DNA from: an uncultured Oscillospiraceae bacterium | GTDB taxonomy: Bacteria > Bacillota > Clostridia > Oscillospirales > Oscillospiraceae | Direction of reading: 5' to 3' | DNA length: 64,000 nt | NCBI GenBank assembly: GCA_947629915.1 | Contig: CANRFN010000018.1 | Location: 1 to 64,000, forward strand | Notes under the pieces: generated by a model | The model's database searches: none | What the model was told of the DNA's origin: nothing | What the model saw: the letters and a program-made list of their open reading frames with translations, nothing else | Shown here: piece after piece, positions 41,835 through 50,290 of the stretch | Layout: every line of letters begins with the position of its first letter | How positions within the stretch are numbered: position 1 is the stretch's first letter | Position numbers and translations under genes: made by a program

Positions 41835-42508
41835 ATCCCATCGCCCACATCCGCACGGAGTTCTCCTCCAAGTTCGGGATCCCCCGGCAGGCGGGGCTGG
41901 TGGAGGAGCTGCAGGCCGAGATCGTCTTCACCCCGGAGTACCGGGTACCGGAGGCCCTGCGGGGTCTGGAGGGCTTCTCCCATCTCTGGCTGATCTGGGC
42001 CTTTTCCGCCGCCCAGCGGGACACCTGGTCTCCCACGGTGCGGCCGCCCCGGCTGGGAGGGAACCGGCGGCTGGGCGTGTTTGCCACCCGGTCCCCCTTC
42101 CGGCCCAACCCCATCGGCCTGTCCTGCGTGCGCCTCACGGACATCCTGCCGGACACCCCGGAGGGCCCGGTGCTCCGGGTGGCCGGGGCAGACCTGATGG
42201 ACGGCACCCCCATCTGGGACATCAAGCCCTATGTGCCGTACACAGACTGCCATCCGGAGGCGGTGGGCGGGTTTGCCGCCGAGGCCCCGGAGGAAAAGCT
42301 CACCGTCTCCATCCCGGAGGCGCTGCAGGCCCGGATCCCGGTGGAGCGCCGGGAGGCCCTGGAGAAGGTGTTGGCCCTGGACCCCCGCCCCCAGTACCAG
42401 GCAGACCCCGAGCGGGTGTACGGCTTCGGCTTTGCCGGTATGGAGATCCGCTTCACCGTTCAGGGCAACCTGCTCACGGTTGTGGACGTACTGCCCGCCT
42501 CGGGCTGA
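41831..42508 (+). CDS. trmO: tRNA (t6A37) N6-methyltransferase TrmO
   Basis: A 225-aa protein of the TsaA/TrmO family, which uses S-adenosylmethionine to methylate t6A37 in tRNA-Thr. It shows the beta-barrel signature FSHLWLIWAF, VFATRSPFRPNPIGLS and the C-terminal VYGFGFAGMEI. The length matches family members with a C-terminal extension. The 4-base ATGA overlap with the HD gene implies coupled translation. TcdA, which acts on the same base, is encoded nearby at 47638. Confidence 0.93.
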   Translation: MNPIAHIRTEFSSKFGIPRQAGLVEELQAEIVFTPEYRVPEALRGLEGFSHLWLIWAFSAAQRDTWSPTVRPPRLGGNRRLGVFATRSPFRPNPIGLSCVRLTDILPDTPEGPVLRVAGADLMDGTPIWDIKPYVPYTDCHPEAVGGFAAEAPEEKLTVSIPEALQARIPVERREALEKVLALDPRPQYQADPERVYGFGFAGMEIRFTVQGNLLTVVDVLPASG

Positions 42509-42520
42509 AAGGAATCACCC

Positions 42521-43453
42521 ATGGAAATCATTTTGAACCTGCTCCCCCTCACCCGAGAGCAGCAGATCGCCTTTCTGGGCGCATCGGAGGGCCACCTGCA
42601 GCGGTTTATGGACCCGGGGGACGCCAGACTGTTGGGCCGGGATATGCTGGAAAACATCACCGTGATCATCGGCAACCCCTCCGTGGCCACGGTACGGCAG
42701 TGCCCCGGGCTCAAGTGGCTGCAGACCCAGAGCGCCGGCACCGAGCAGTATGAGGTCCCCGGGGTGCTGCCTGAGGGCGCCATTCTCACCAACGCCTCCG
42801 GGGCATACGGCCACGCGGTGGCAGAACACATGTTCGCCATGCTGCTGGCCCTGATGAAGCGGCTGCCCGCCTATCGGGACGCCAGGGGGTCCTGGGAGGA
42901 CTTGGGGGCTGTAAAGACCCTGGAGGGCGCAATAGTGCTGGTACTGGGCACCGGGGATCTGGGCTCCTCCTTTGCCGTCATGTGCAAGGCCATGGGCGCC
43001 CGCACCGTTGGGATCCGCCGCCACCCGGAGCGGCCGGCCGCGGGGATCGACACCATGTACGGCATGGACGCCCTGGACCAGCTTCTCCCCCAGGCGGACA
43101 CCGTCTGTCTCATGCTGCCCCACAACGAGGAGACCGCAGGCCTTCTGGGCAAGACCCGCCTACAGAAGCTGAAACAGGACGCCATCCTCTTAAACGGCGG
43201 CAGGGGCTCCGCCATCAACCTGGACGCCCTCACGGAGCTTATGGCGGCAGGACATCTCTGGGGCGCCGGTCTGGACGTGACGGACCCGGAGCCCCTGCCC
43301 CCGGAACACCCCCTCTGGATGCAGCCCAGGGCGTTGATCACACCCCACACCGCAGGGGGCAGCCATCTCCCGGAGATCGCCCCCAAGATCCGGGCCATCG
43401 CCCTGGCGCGGCTGCGGCGCTATCTCGCCAGCGGAGGTGAGTCCCCTGTCTAA
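42521..43453 (+). CDS. D-2-hydroxyacid dehydrogenase family protein
   Basis: A 310-aa NAD(P)-dependent oxidoreductase. The Rossmann motif is VLVLGTGDLGSSFA (about residues 136-149). A catalytic Arg lies in the NGGRGSAIN region, Glu in DVTDPEPLP and His in TPHTAGGS. ATG 42521 has AAAGGA 8 bases upstream. Its substrate (2-oxoacid or 2-hydroxyacid) is unknown. It overlaps mnmA by 17 bases, so the two are cotranscribed, though no metabolic link is evident. Confidence 0.9.
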   Translation: MEIILNLLPLTREQQIAFLGASEGHLQRFMDPGDARLLGRDMLENITVIIGNPSVATVRQCPGLKWLQTQSAGTEQYEVPGVLPEGAILTNASGAYGHAVAEHMFAMLLALMKRLPAYRDARGSWEDLGAVKTLEGAIVLVLGTGDLGSSFAVMCKAMGARTVGIRRHPERPAAGIDTMYGMDALDQLLPQADTVCLMLPHNEETAGLLGKTRLQKLKQDAILLNGGRGSAINLDALTELMAAGHLWGAGLDVTDPEPLPPEHPLWMQPRALITPHTAGGSHLPEIAPKIRAIALARLRRYLASGGESPV

Positions 43454-44525
43454 AGGAAAAGTGCTGGCCGCCATGAGCGGCGGCGTGGATTCCAGCGTCA
43501 CGGCGTATCTGCTGCAGCAGCAGGGCTGGGACTGCATCGGGGTGACCATGAAGCTGCTCTCCGGTGAGGTGATCCCGCCCACGGACGCCAGGCCCTGCTG
43601 CACCCTGGACGATGCCATGGACGCCAAAGACGTGTGCCGGCGGATGGGGATCCCCCACTACGTGTTCAACTTCACCGAGGACTTTCAGCGGAAAGTGATC
43701 GACAAGTTTGTCTGCACCTACCTCTCCGGCGGCACCCCCAACCCCTGCATCGACTGCAACCGCTATCTCAAGTTTGACCGCCTTCTCCAGCGGGCCCGGG
43801 AGCTGGGGTGCACCCATCTCGCCACCGGCCACTACGCCCGGATCCTGCAGGACGAGGACGGCCGGTACTGCGTGGCTAAGGGGCTGGACCCGGCCCGGGA
43901 TCAGAGTTATGTGCTCTACTCCCTCACCCAGGACCAGCTGGCCCACACCCTCTTTCCGTTGGGAGAGCTGCCGAAAAGCGAGGTGCGCCGCATCGCCGCG
44001 GAGAACAGCTTCGGCAACGCCGCCAAGAGGGACAGCCAGGACATCTGCTTTGTGCCGGACGGGGACTACTGTGCCTTTCTGGAGCGGGAGCTGGGCAAGC
44101 CCTTCCCGCCGGGGGATCTCATCGATCAGGCGGGGCATGTATTAGGCCAGCACCACGGCGCCGCGGGGTACACCATCGGACAGCGCCGGGGCCTCGGCGT
44201 GGCCGCCGGCGCCCGGATCTATGTCCTGGGGAAGGACATGGAGAAAAACACCGTGACCCTGGGGCCGGAGAGCGCCCTCTTCTCCCGGGGCTGCCGCTGT
44301 ACAGACTGGAACTGGATGATGCAGCCGCCCACCGAGCCCTTTGCAGCCGCCGCCAAGACCCGGTACCGGATGAAGGAACAGCCAGTACAGGTGTCCCTGG
44401 AGGGGGAAGACGTGGTGCTCACCTTCCTGGAGCCCCAGCGGGCCGTTACCCCGGGGCAGGCGGCGGTGCTGTATCAGGGAGACCGGGTGCTGGGCGGCGG
44501 CACCATCACGGAAGTAATCCCGTAG
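43437..44525 (+). CDS. mnmA: tRNA-specific 2-thiouridylase
   Basis: A 362-aa enzyme forming 2-thiouridine at wobble position 34. The PP-loop SGGVDSS is near residue 15. The catalytic cysteines lie in NPCIDCNRYLKF and SQDICFVP, and the C-terminal beta-barrel contains GQRRGLG. The start is GTG 43437 inside the end of the previous gene; a later GTG at 43461 with AAAGGA close by is possible. Sulfur would come from the desulfurase at the head of the operon. Confidence 0.95.
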   Translation: MSPLSKGKVLAAMSGGVDSSVTAYLLQQQGWDCIGVTMKLLSGEVIPPTDARPCCTLDDAMDAKDVCRRMGIPHYVFNFTEDFQRKVIDKFVCTYLSGGTPNPCIDCNRYLKFDRLLQRARELGCTHLATGHYARILQDEDGRYCVAKGLDPARDQSYVLYSLTQDQLAHTLFPLGELPKSEVRRIAAENSFGNAAKRDSQDICFVPDGDYCAFLERELGKPFPPGDLIDQAGHVLGQHHGAAGYTIGQRRGLGVAAGARIYVLGKDMEKNTVTLGPESALFSRGCRCTDWNWMMQPPTEPFAAAAKTRYRMKEQPVQVSLEGEDVVLTFLEPQRAVTPGQAAVLYQGDRVLGGGTITEVIP

Positions 44526-44588
44526 CACTGGAGGACAGCAAGAACATTCACTGGGGACCGCTCTGGGGAGCCGAGAGGAGAGAGATAC

Positions 44589-46301
44589 TTGGAACGTTCT
44601 TCCATCATCCACTACGCAGACAACCGCTTCTGCTTTCCCCTGGCCCGGGACCGGTTTCTGATCCGCCTCCGGGCCAAGAGAGGCGATCTCCGAAGGGCCG
44701 TCCTGCACACCCAGGACAAGTATCTGCCCCTGCAGATCAAAGACACCCGGGCCGTCCGGGAGATGCAGCTGGCCGCCCGGGACGCCGTGAGCGACTACTT
44801 CGAGACAGAGATCTCCATGCACCTCGTCTGCCTCCGGTACTGGTTTGAGCTGGAGGGCACAGACGGCACCTGCGTCTTCTACAGCAACTATCAGTTCACG
44901 GATCAGCCCGTCACCGACATCGAGCGCATGTTCGACTGCCCCCAGACCCTCCGGGAGGAGGAGATGCTGGAGGCCCCGGACTGGGCCGCCGGCAAGGTGG
45001 TGTATCAGATCTTCCCCGCCAGCTTTGCCCCCACGGGCCCCGTGCCCAAGGGCTGGTCTCGGGCCAGAATAGACCACCGGGTGGACCCCGGCGGCACCCT
45101 GCAGGGCATCCTGCAGCACCTGGACCACATCCATCAGCTGGGGGCGGATGTGCTCTATCTCACTCCGGTCTTTCACGCCGGCACGCCCCACCGCTACGAC
45201 ACCATAGACTACTACGCCGTAGACCCCAAAGTGGGCACGGAGGAGGACCTGCGAGAACTGGTCCGGCAGGCCCACAGCCTGGGCATGCGGGTGATCCTGG
45301 ACGGGGTGTTCAACCACACCTCCCAGAAGTTCTTCGCCTTTGCGGACATCGCGGAGAAGGGCCCGGACTCCCCGTACTGGAACTGGTACTACATCGAGGG
45401 CTATCCCCTGCAGATGGCCTGGGGCAAGAAGCCCAACTTCAAGACCTTCAGCTACTTCGGCGGCATGCCCAAGCTGAACCTCCGCAACCCGGAGACGGCA
45501 GCGTACATCATCGGGGTGGCGAAACACTGGATACAGACCTGCGACATCGATGGCTGGCGGCTGGACGTCTCCGATGAGGTGGGCCACCGGTTCTGGCGGC
45601 ACTTCCGGGAGGCCATCCGGGAAGTGAAGCCGGACGCCCTGCTCATCGGCGAGGAGTGGCACTACGGCGGGGACTTTCTCACGGGAGACCAGTGGGACAC
45701 TGTGATGAACTACGACTTCTACCGCAGCGTGCTGGACCTCATCGGCAGCGAGCGCATCTCCATCACGGACTTCTTCCACAGCCTGGGCTTTCTCCGGGGC
45801 AATCTCCACCCAAAGGTGTACGCCATGCTGTGGAACCTGAACGGCTCCCACGACACCCCCAGACTCCTCCGGGAGATGGGCGGAGACAGGGCCAAAGTGC
45901 GGCTGGCGGCGGCACTGCAGCTGCTGCTCCCCGGCATGCCCATGGTGTACTACGGCGATGAGGTGGCCATGGACGGCGGAGACCACGGGGACTGCCGGAG
46001 AGGGATGCAGTGGGACGAGGCCAAACAGGACCGGGAGATGCTGGCCTGGTACCGCAAGCTGATCGCCCTCCGGCACCGGCACCCCTGCCTCACCTGCGGC
46101 AAGACCGTCCTCTTCCGCACAGACGATGCCACCCGCACCGCGGTCTGGACCCGCTGCCTCCAGGGGGACAGCACCACCCTGCTCTTCCACGCGGGCCCCG
46201 GCGAGGCATCCTTCCCGGACCTCGCCGGACAGACGGACCTTCTCACCGATGCCCCCTTCTCCGGCACCCTGGGCCCCTGGGGCACGGCGGTGCTGGCCTG
46301 A
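44589..46301 (+). CDS. GH13 alpha-amylase-family glucosidase
   Basis: A 570-aa protein starting at TTG 44589, with GAGGAG about 8-9 bases upstream. An N-terminal beta domain (residues 1-125) precedes the (beta/alpha)8 barrel, as in cyclomaltodextrinases and neopullulanases. Catalytic residues are nucleophile D326 (DGWRLDVSDE), acid/base E355 (IGEEWH) and stabilising D422 (GSHDTPR). No signal peptide is seen, so it acts in the cytoplasm on imported malto-oligosaccharides or cyclodextrins. It is last in the operon, 63 bases after mnmA, before a strong terminator. Confidence 0.92.
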   Translation: MERSSIIHYADNRFCFPLARDRFLIRLRAKRGDLRRAVLHTQDKYLPLQIKDTRAVREMQLAARDAVSDYFETEISMHLVCLRYWFELEGTDGTCVFYSNYQFTDQPVTDIERMFDCPQTLREEEMLEAPDWAAGKVVYQIFPASFAPTGPVPKGWSRARIDHRVDPGGTLQGILQHLDHIHQLGADVLYLTPVFHAGTPHRYDTIDYYAVDPKVGTEEDLRELVRQAHSLGMRVILDGVFNHTSQKFFAFADIAEKGPDSPYWNWYYIEGYPLQMAWGKKPNFKTFSYFGGMPKLNLRNPETAAYIIGVAKHWIQTCDIDGWRLDVSDEVGHRFWRHFREAIREVKPDALLIGEEWHYGGDFLTGDQWDTVMNYDFYRSVLDLIGSERISITDFFHSLGFLRGNLHPKVYAMLWNLNGSHDTPRLLREMGGDRAKVRLAAALQLLLPGMPMVYYGDEVAMDGGDHGDCRRGMQWDEAKQDREMLAWYRKLIALRHRHPCLTCGKTVLFRTDDATRTAVWTRCLQGDSTTLLFHAGPGEASFPDLAGQTDLLTDAPFSGTLGPWGTAVLA

Positions 46302-46332
46302 GCCGGGGCAGGCATACAACCCAATTACGCGC

Positions 46333-46372
46333 AAGCGGCGCCCGGACAGGGTATCCTGTCCGGGCGCCGCTT
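46333..46372. terminator. Operon terminator, shared with the convergent gene
   Basis: An 18-base perfect stem (AAGCGGCGCCCGGACAGG with complement) and GTAT loop lie between the convergent GH13 and HxlR genes. The stem is long but the T-tract is poor on both sides. Confidence 0.75.
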
Positions 46373-46388
46373 GGCTCTGATGGGGAGC

Positions 46389-46790
46389 TCAGTCCCCTGT
46401 GGTCCTCCCCGCCGCTGTGCTTTTTGGGGGCATGTACGTCTCACCCCAGGTGCAGAGGCCGTCCATGATGGGGATCAGAGAGAGGCCCTTTTGGGTGAGG
46501 GAGTACTCCACCTTGGGTGGGATCTGGGGGTACTCCTGGCGGTGGACGAGACCGTCTGCCTCCAGCTGTTTCAGGGCGGCGCTGAGGGTCTTGAAAGACA
46601 CCCCGCCCAGGTAGCGGTGGAGCTCGTTGAAGCGCACCACCTGGAAGTTGGCCAGGGCGTACAGGATGGACATCTTGTACTTGCCGGAGATGAGGGACAT
46701 GGTATAGGCAAAGCCGGTGTCCTCCAGTTTGCTGGTGTTGATACAGGGCAGATCGTCCGTCTGGGGCGTCTGGATGTTCTGGGTGATCAT
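46389..46790 (-). CDS. HxlR-family transcriptional regulator
   Basis: A 133-aa winged-helix regulator. ATG 46790 (MITQNIQTPQ) is preferred with GGAGGT upstream; a GTG at 46853 in the same frame is possible. Family features are TMSLISGKYKMSILYAL, FNELHRYLGGVSFKTLSAAL and the wing VEYSLTQKG. It is divergent from a flavin-reductase-like gene, a common arrangement in which HxlR proteins control a redox or reactive-carbonyl response. The motif GTACTT occurs at about 46795 and 46834 and could be part of its operator. Confidence 0.9.
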   Translation of the reverse strand: MITQNIQTPQTDDLPCINTSKLEDTGFAYTMSLISGKYKMSILYALANFQVVRFNELHRYLGGVSFKTLSAALKQLEADGLVHRQEYPQIPPKVEYSLTQKGLSLIPIMDGLCTWGETYMPPKSTAAGRTTGD

Positions 46791-46837
46791 GATGGGGTAC
46801 TTACCTCCGGGATAGTATCGCACCACAAAGTGCGTAC

Positions 46838-46865
46838 TTGACTTGTGTTGCACGCTGGATAGAAT
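46838..46865 (+). promoter_or_regulatory. Promoter of the flavin-reductase-like gene
   Basis: -35 TTGACT (46838-46843), a 16-base spacer and -10 TAGAAT (46860-46865). The -35 box lies beside a GTACTT motif also present near 46795, so repression by the divergent HxlR protein is plausible. Confidence 0.65.
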
Positions 46866-46976
46866 GATAGCGCCTGCAGGGGTGATCCGTCAAGGAGAAA
46901 TGCCCTGCAGGGCTGAAAAAGCGCGTCTCCTGTCTCATCGGAGGCGCCGCCCATATCGCAAGGAGGTTTTCTCGCA

Positions 46977-47549
46977 ATGAAGAAGGACTTTGGCGTACGG
47001 CCCTGGCTGTTCCCCATGCCCACCTATATGATCGGCACCTACAACGAAGACGACACCGTGGACCAGATGATGATGGCCTGGGGCGGCATCTGCGCCGAGG
47101 ACATGGTGGCCCTGAACCTGGAGGCGGACCACAAGACGGTGGCCAATCTCAAGGCCAGAGGGGCATTCACCCTGGCCATCCCCGGCACGGACACCCTGGA
47201 GGAGTCGGACTACATGGGCATCGTGTCCTCCAATAAGGTGCCGGACAAGTTCGCCCGCACCGGCCTGCACGCGGTGAAGAGCACCCGGGTGGACGCCCCG
47301 GTGGTGGAGGAGTATCCCGTCACCCTGGAGTGCGTGGTAGAGCGGATGGAGGATGAGCCCTACGGACTGCGGGTGCTGGGCCGGATCGTGAACGTGCTGG
47401 CAGACGAGTCCGTGCTGGACGAGGACGGCCTCATCGATGCCGGCAAGCTGAACGCCTTCCTCTTCGACCAGATGCGCAACGGCTACTACGCCGTGGGCGA
47501 GAAGATCGGCCAGGCCTGGAAGAGCGGCGCCCGGTTCCTCCAGGACTGA
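46977..47549 (+). CDS. Flavin reductase-like FMN-binding protein
   Basis: A 190-aa split-barrel flavoprotein with a strong AAGGAGG site. The N-terminus PWLFPMPTYMIGTYN and the FTLAIPGTDTLEESDYMGIVSS segment match the flavin reductase-like family that binds FMN and reduces it or other small acceptors. It is monocistronic, with its own promoter and terminator, and divergent from the HxlR regulator that probably controls it. Confidence 0.88.
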   Translation: MKKDFGVRPWLFPMPTYMIGTYNEDDTVDQMMMAWGGICAEDMVALNLEADHKTVANLKARGAFTLAIPGTDTLEESDYMGIVSSNKVPDKFARTGLHAVKSTRVDAPVVEEYPVTLECVVERMEDEPYGLRVLGRIVNVLADESVLDEDGLIDAGKLNAFLFDQMRNGYYAVGEKIGQAWKSGARFLQD

Positions 47550-47573
47550 GCATCCCCACACCCCCATAATGCA

Positions 47574-47618
47574 GCGGCATCCCGCCCTCCCCTCTCGGGG
47601 ACAGCGGGATGCCGTTTT
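47574..47618 (+). terminator. Terminator of the flavin-reductase-like gene
   Basis: An 11-base stem CGGCATCCCGC/GCGGGATGCCG with an inner hairpin is followed by TTTTGT. It also faces the convergent tcdA gene. Confidence 0.85.
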
Positions 47619-47637
47619 GTGTCTTGAATCGTCAGGA

Positions 47638-48408
47638 TCAGGTCATACCTCTCCGGGGCAGGTCTCTCACCCCGCTGATGTCCTTCACCACTTCTGCGGC
47701 CAGCAGCAGCCCTGCCGCAGGGGGCACAAAGGCGGTGCTGCCGGGGACGGTCTTCTTGGGGCTGCCCTTCCGGAGGGGATTGGGCTCCCCATCGTTGTTG
47801 TTTCTTGCGGCCTCCCCCAGCTCGATGGGCGGCTCCTTGGAGTACACCACCTTCAGCCGGTGGATTCCCCGCTTTTTCAGCTCCTTCCGCATCACCCTAG
47901 CCAGGGGGCACATGGAGGTGCTGCCGATATCCGCCACCTCCAGCAGGCTGGGGTCCAGCTTGTTGCCGGTGCCCATACAGCTGATCACCGGCACCCCGGC
48001 GGCGTGGGCCCGGCACACCAGCTCCAGTTTGCCGCTCACGGTGTCTATGGCGTCCACCACGTAGTCCCAGGCGGAGAAGTCGAACTGATCTGCGGTGTCC
48101 GGGGTGAAAAAGGTGCGGTAGGTGCGGAGGATGATGTCCGGATTGATGTCCCGCACCCGGTTTGCGGCCGCATCCACTTTCGCCATCCCCACGGTGGAGT
48201 GCAGAGCCAGGATCTGCCGGTTCAGGTTGGACGCGCTGATGTTGTCGTCATCCACCAGATCCAGGGCCCCGATGCCGCTGCGGGCCAGGGCCTCCACCGC
48301 ATAGCCGCCCACGCCGCCGAGGCCGAACACCGCCACCCGGGCCCGGGCCAGCCGCTCCATGCCGGTCTCCCCCAGCAGCAGTTGGGTTCTGGAGAGGGCT
48401 TCGCTCAT
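47638..48408 (-). CDS. tcdA: tRNA threonylcarbamoyladenosine dehydratase
   Basis: A 256-aa ThiF/MoeB-like enzyme that cyclises t6A37 to ct6A using ATP. ATG 48408 (MSEALSRTQ) has GGAGGT 8 bases upstream. The nucleotide site is FGLGGVGGYA (about residues 28-37), with VDDDNISASNLNRQ next. Later motifs are CMGTGNKLDP and STSMCPLARVMRKELKKRGI, and the hydrophobic C-terminus includes FVPPAAGLLLAAEVV. It acts on the same nucleoside as TrmO, encoded 5 kb away on the other strand. Confidence 0.94.
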   Translation of the reverse strand: MSEALSRTQLLLGETGMERLARARVAVFGLGGVGGYAVEALARSGIGALDLVDDDNISASNLNRQILALHSTVGMAKVDAAANRVRDINPDIILRTYRTFFTPDTADQFDFSAWDYVVDAIDTVSGKLELVCRAHAAGVPVISCMGTGNKLDPSLLEVADIGSTSMCPLARVMRKELKKRGIHRLKVVYSKEPPIELGEAARNNNDGEPNPLRKGSPKKTVPGSTAFVPPAAGLLLAAEVVKDISGVRDLPRRGMT

Positions 48409-48447
48409 GTCCATACACCTCCGCATGGTTCTGCATTCGTTCCAGTT

Positions 48448-50097
48448 TCAGGTCTGGATCTCACTCCGCAGCGCCTCATGAACCGCGCCGTCTTTTACCA
48501 CAAACACCCGATTGAAGTGTTCCAAAAACGCCGGGGAGTACTCATGAATGGCCGCGATCAGGATGTCGCAGGGCATCTCCATGATCTTCTTTTCCACAAA
48601 GCGTCTGGTCTCTGCGTCCAGGCCCGTGGTGGGCTCGTCCAGGATCAGAACGCTGGCATCTCTCACCAGGGCCCGGCCCAGGTTGAGCCGCCGCGCTTCC
48701 CCGCCGGACATGCCCCTCTCCTCGGTTCCGATGGGCGTGTCCAGCAGGTCTTTTAAGCCGTGATACCACTGCCCCAGCCCTATGTCAGACAAAACCTTCG
48801 TGAGCTTTTCCGAATCCGCATATCTGTCTTCAAACATGGTGAGGTTGTCTCGGATAGTCCCATCAAAGACAAAGGACGTCTGATCCAACAGGGAGATGTT
48901 CTCCCGAAAGTCCCGATACGCATACGCATGAATCGGAAGCCCATTGATAAGGTATGTGCCACTGCCGTCCGTCAAGGCATCCAGATACCGGATCAAGGTG
49001 GATTTCCCGGAACCGCTCTCTCCGAGAATTGCGATCCGGTCTCCTCTGTGAAAGGTAATGGTCACACCAGACAATACTGGTCTCTCGTTGGTGCGGACAC
49101 AGACATCCTGCAGCGCGATTTCATCCACATGGGCCAGTCTGGTCTCGCTCCAGGCGCTCTCTTCCTCCGTGGAATTGTCCAGAAACGCGGCAAGCTTCCT
49201 GCACACGGCAGATGCCGCGACCACGGAGGTATACCGCTCGCTGATGATCTGAATCGGCCCTGCCACAAATGTCATAAGCTGCGAGAACACGACCAGCTCC
49301 GGCAATGTGATCGTGTGCTTTGCGATGAACAGCAGGCCCACAACCCATGTGCAGAGAAACACCAGATTGCCGGCGCCGAATGCCCCCGCGTAGAGCAGTG
49401 CGTTTCTCTTGCTGAACTGCGTCTCCTTTTGGAGCAGCTGCTCGTTCTCCTGATCATGCTTCCGATTGATCCCAGGAAAGCTGTTGAATACCCGCAGAAA
49501 GGAGTATCCGCGCAGGATCTGGGTCACGATGTGCAGATAGTTCTTCTTTGCCTCCTGCGCTTCGATCTTCGCCTTTTGCAGCGGTTTTTCGGACAGCTTG
49601 GGGAACATCACCGGAATCGCGCTGATGCACAGCATAAGGGCCGTCATGAGCGGCTGAATCCGTACGGCAGAGAAGACCGCTATGCAAAAGCAGCAGATCT
49701 GAAAGTAGATGGCGCCCAGCGCTCCGAAATAGTCCTGTTCTACCGTGGGAACATCGTTCTGGAGCAGGGACAGATAGTAGCTGTCCTCATTCTGCCTTTT
49801 TTCCTCGTTGGAGAGCCTCTCGATCCGCCGCACAAGGTCTGAGCGCAGCGACTTGCCGATCTGATGCATCGCCCGCGCCTTCGTGTAGTCCATCAGGAAG
49901 TTCAAAAAGGTATCCAGGAGGATGTACAGCAGCGTGACAAGGGCCAAGCCCAGAAGATTGCCTTGGTAGCCTCCCATGGCGGCATTGGTAAACGCCCCCA
50001 GCAGATATGCCAGGAGAACGGATGAGATGGCGGCGAGCAGATTGGTCAGGCCAAAGCAAAATACCGCCCCACCATTTCTCTTTGGATAGCGCCACAT
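48448..50097 (-). CDS. ABC exporter, fused permease and ATPase
   Basis: A 549-aa half-transporter. ATG 50097 (MWRYPKRNGG) has an AGGGGGAAGG site; the longer frame upstream lacks support. About six membrane helices (residues 10-300, beginning FGLTNLLAAISSVLLAYLLG) precede the ATPase with Walker A GESGSGKST, signature MSGGEARRLNL, Walker B VLILDEPTTGLD and H-loop IHEYS. It probably works as a homodimer exporting a lipid, peptide or drug; no substrate gene is adjacent. Confidence 0.9.
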   Translation of the reverse strand: MWRYPKRNGGAVFCFGLTNLLAAISSVLLAYLLGAFTNAAMGGYQGNLLGLALVTLLYILLDTFLNFLMDYTKARAMHQIGKSLRSDLVRRIERLSNEEKRQNEDSYYLSLLQNDVPTVEQDYFGALGAIYFQICCFCIAVFSAVRIQPLMTALMLCISAIPVMFPKLSEKPLQKAKIEAQEAKKNYLHIVTQILRGYSFLRVFNSFPGINRKHDQENEQLLQKETQFSKRNALLYAGAFGAGNLVFLCTWVVGLLFIAKHTITLPELVVFSQLMTFVAGPIQIISERYTSVVAASAVCRKLAAFLDNSTEEESAWSETRLAHVDEIALQDVCVRTNERPVLSGVTITFHRGDRIAILGESGSGKSTLIRYLDALTDGSGTYLINGLPIHAYAYRDFRENISLLDQTSFVFDGTIRDNLTMFEDRYADSEKLTKVLSDIGLGQWYHGLKDLLDTPIGTEERGMSGGEARRLNLGRALVRDASVLILDEPTTGLDAETRRFVEKKIMEMPCDILIAAIHEYSPAFLEHFNRVFVVKDGAVHEALRSEIQT

Positions 50098-50249
50098 AGG
50101 CCTTCCCCCTATCCCCTGTACTCCAGGACAAAACAGGACTTGGAAATCACTGCCGGCCCAGAATACGCTTGGGGGTGAGGGGCTGTCAAGTAGACTCTCG
50201 GTTGAAAGGCTGGGGCAATGCACTCCCGATCTCGGATTTCAGCCAGGCG

Positions 50250-50285
50250 TCCAAAAAAGATATCCCGCAGGCCCGACCTGCGGGA
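50250..50285 (-). terminator. Terminator of the proline-rich membrane protein gene
   Basis: On the minus strand, stem TCCCGCAGG/CCTGCGGGA (50263-50285) with a 5-base loop is followed by TATCTTTTTTGG. Confidence 0.85.
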
Positions 50286-50290
50286 GAGGA

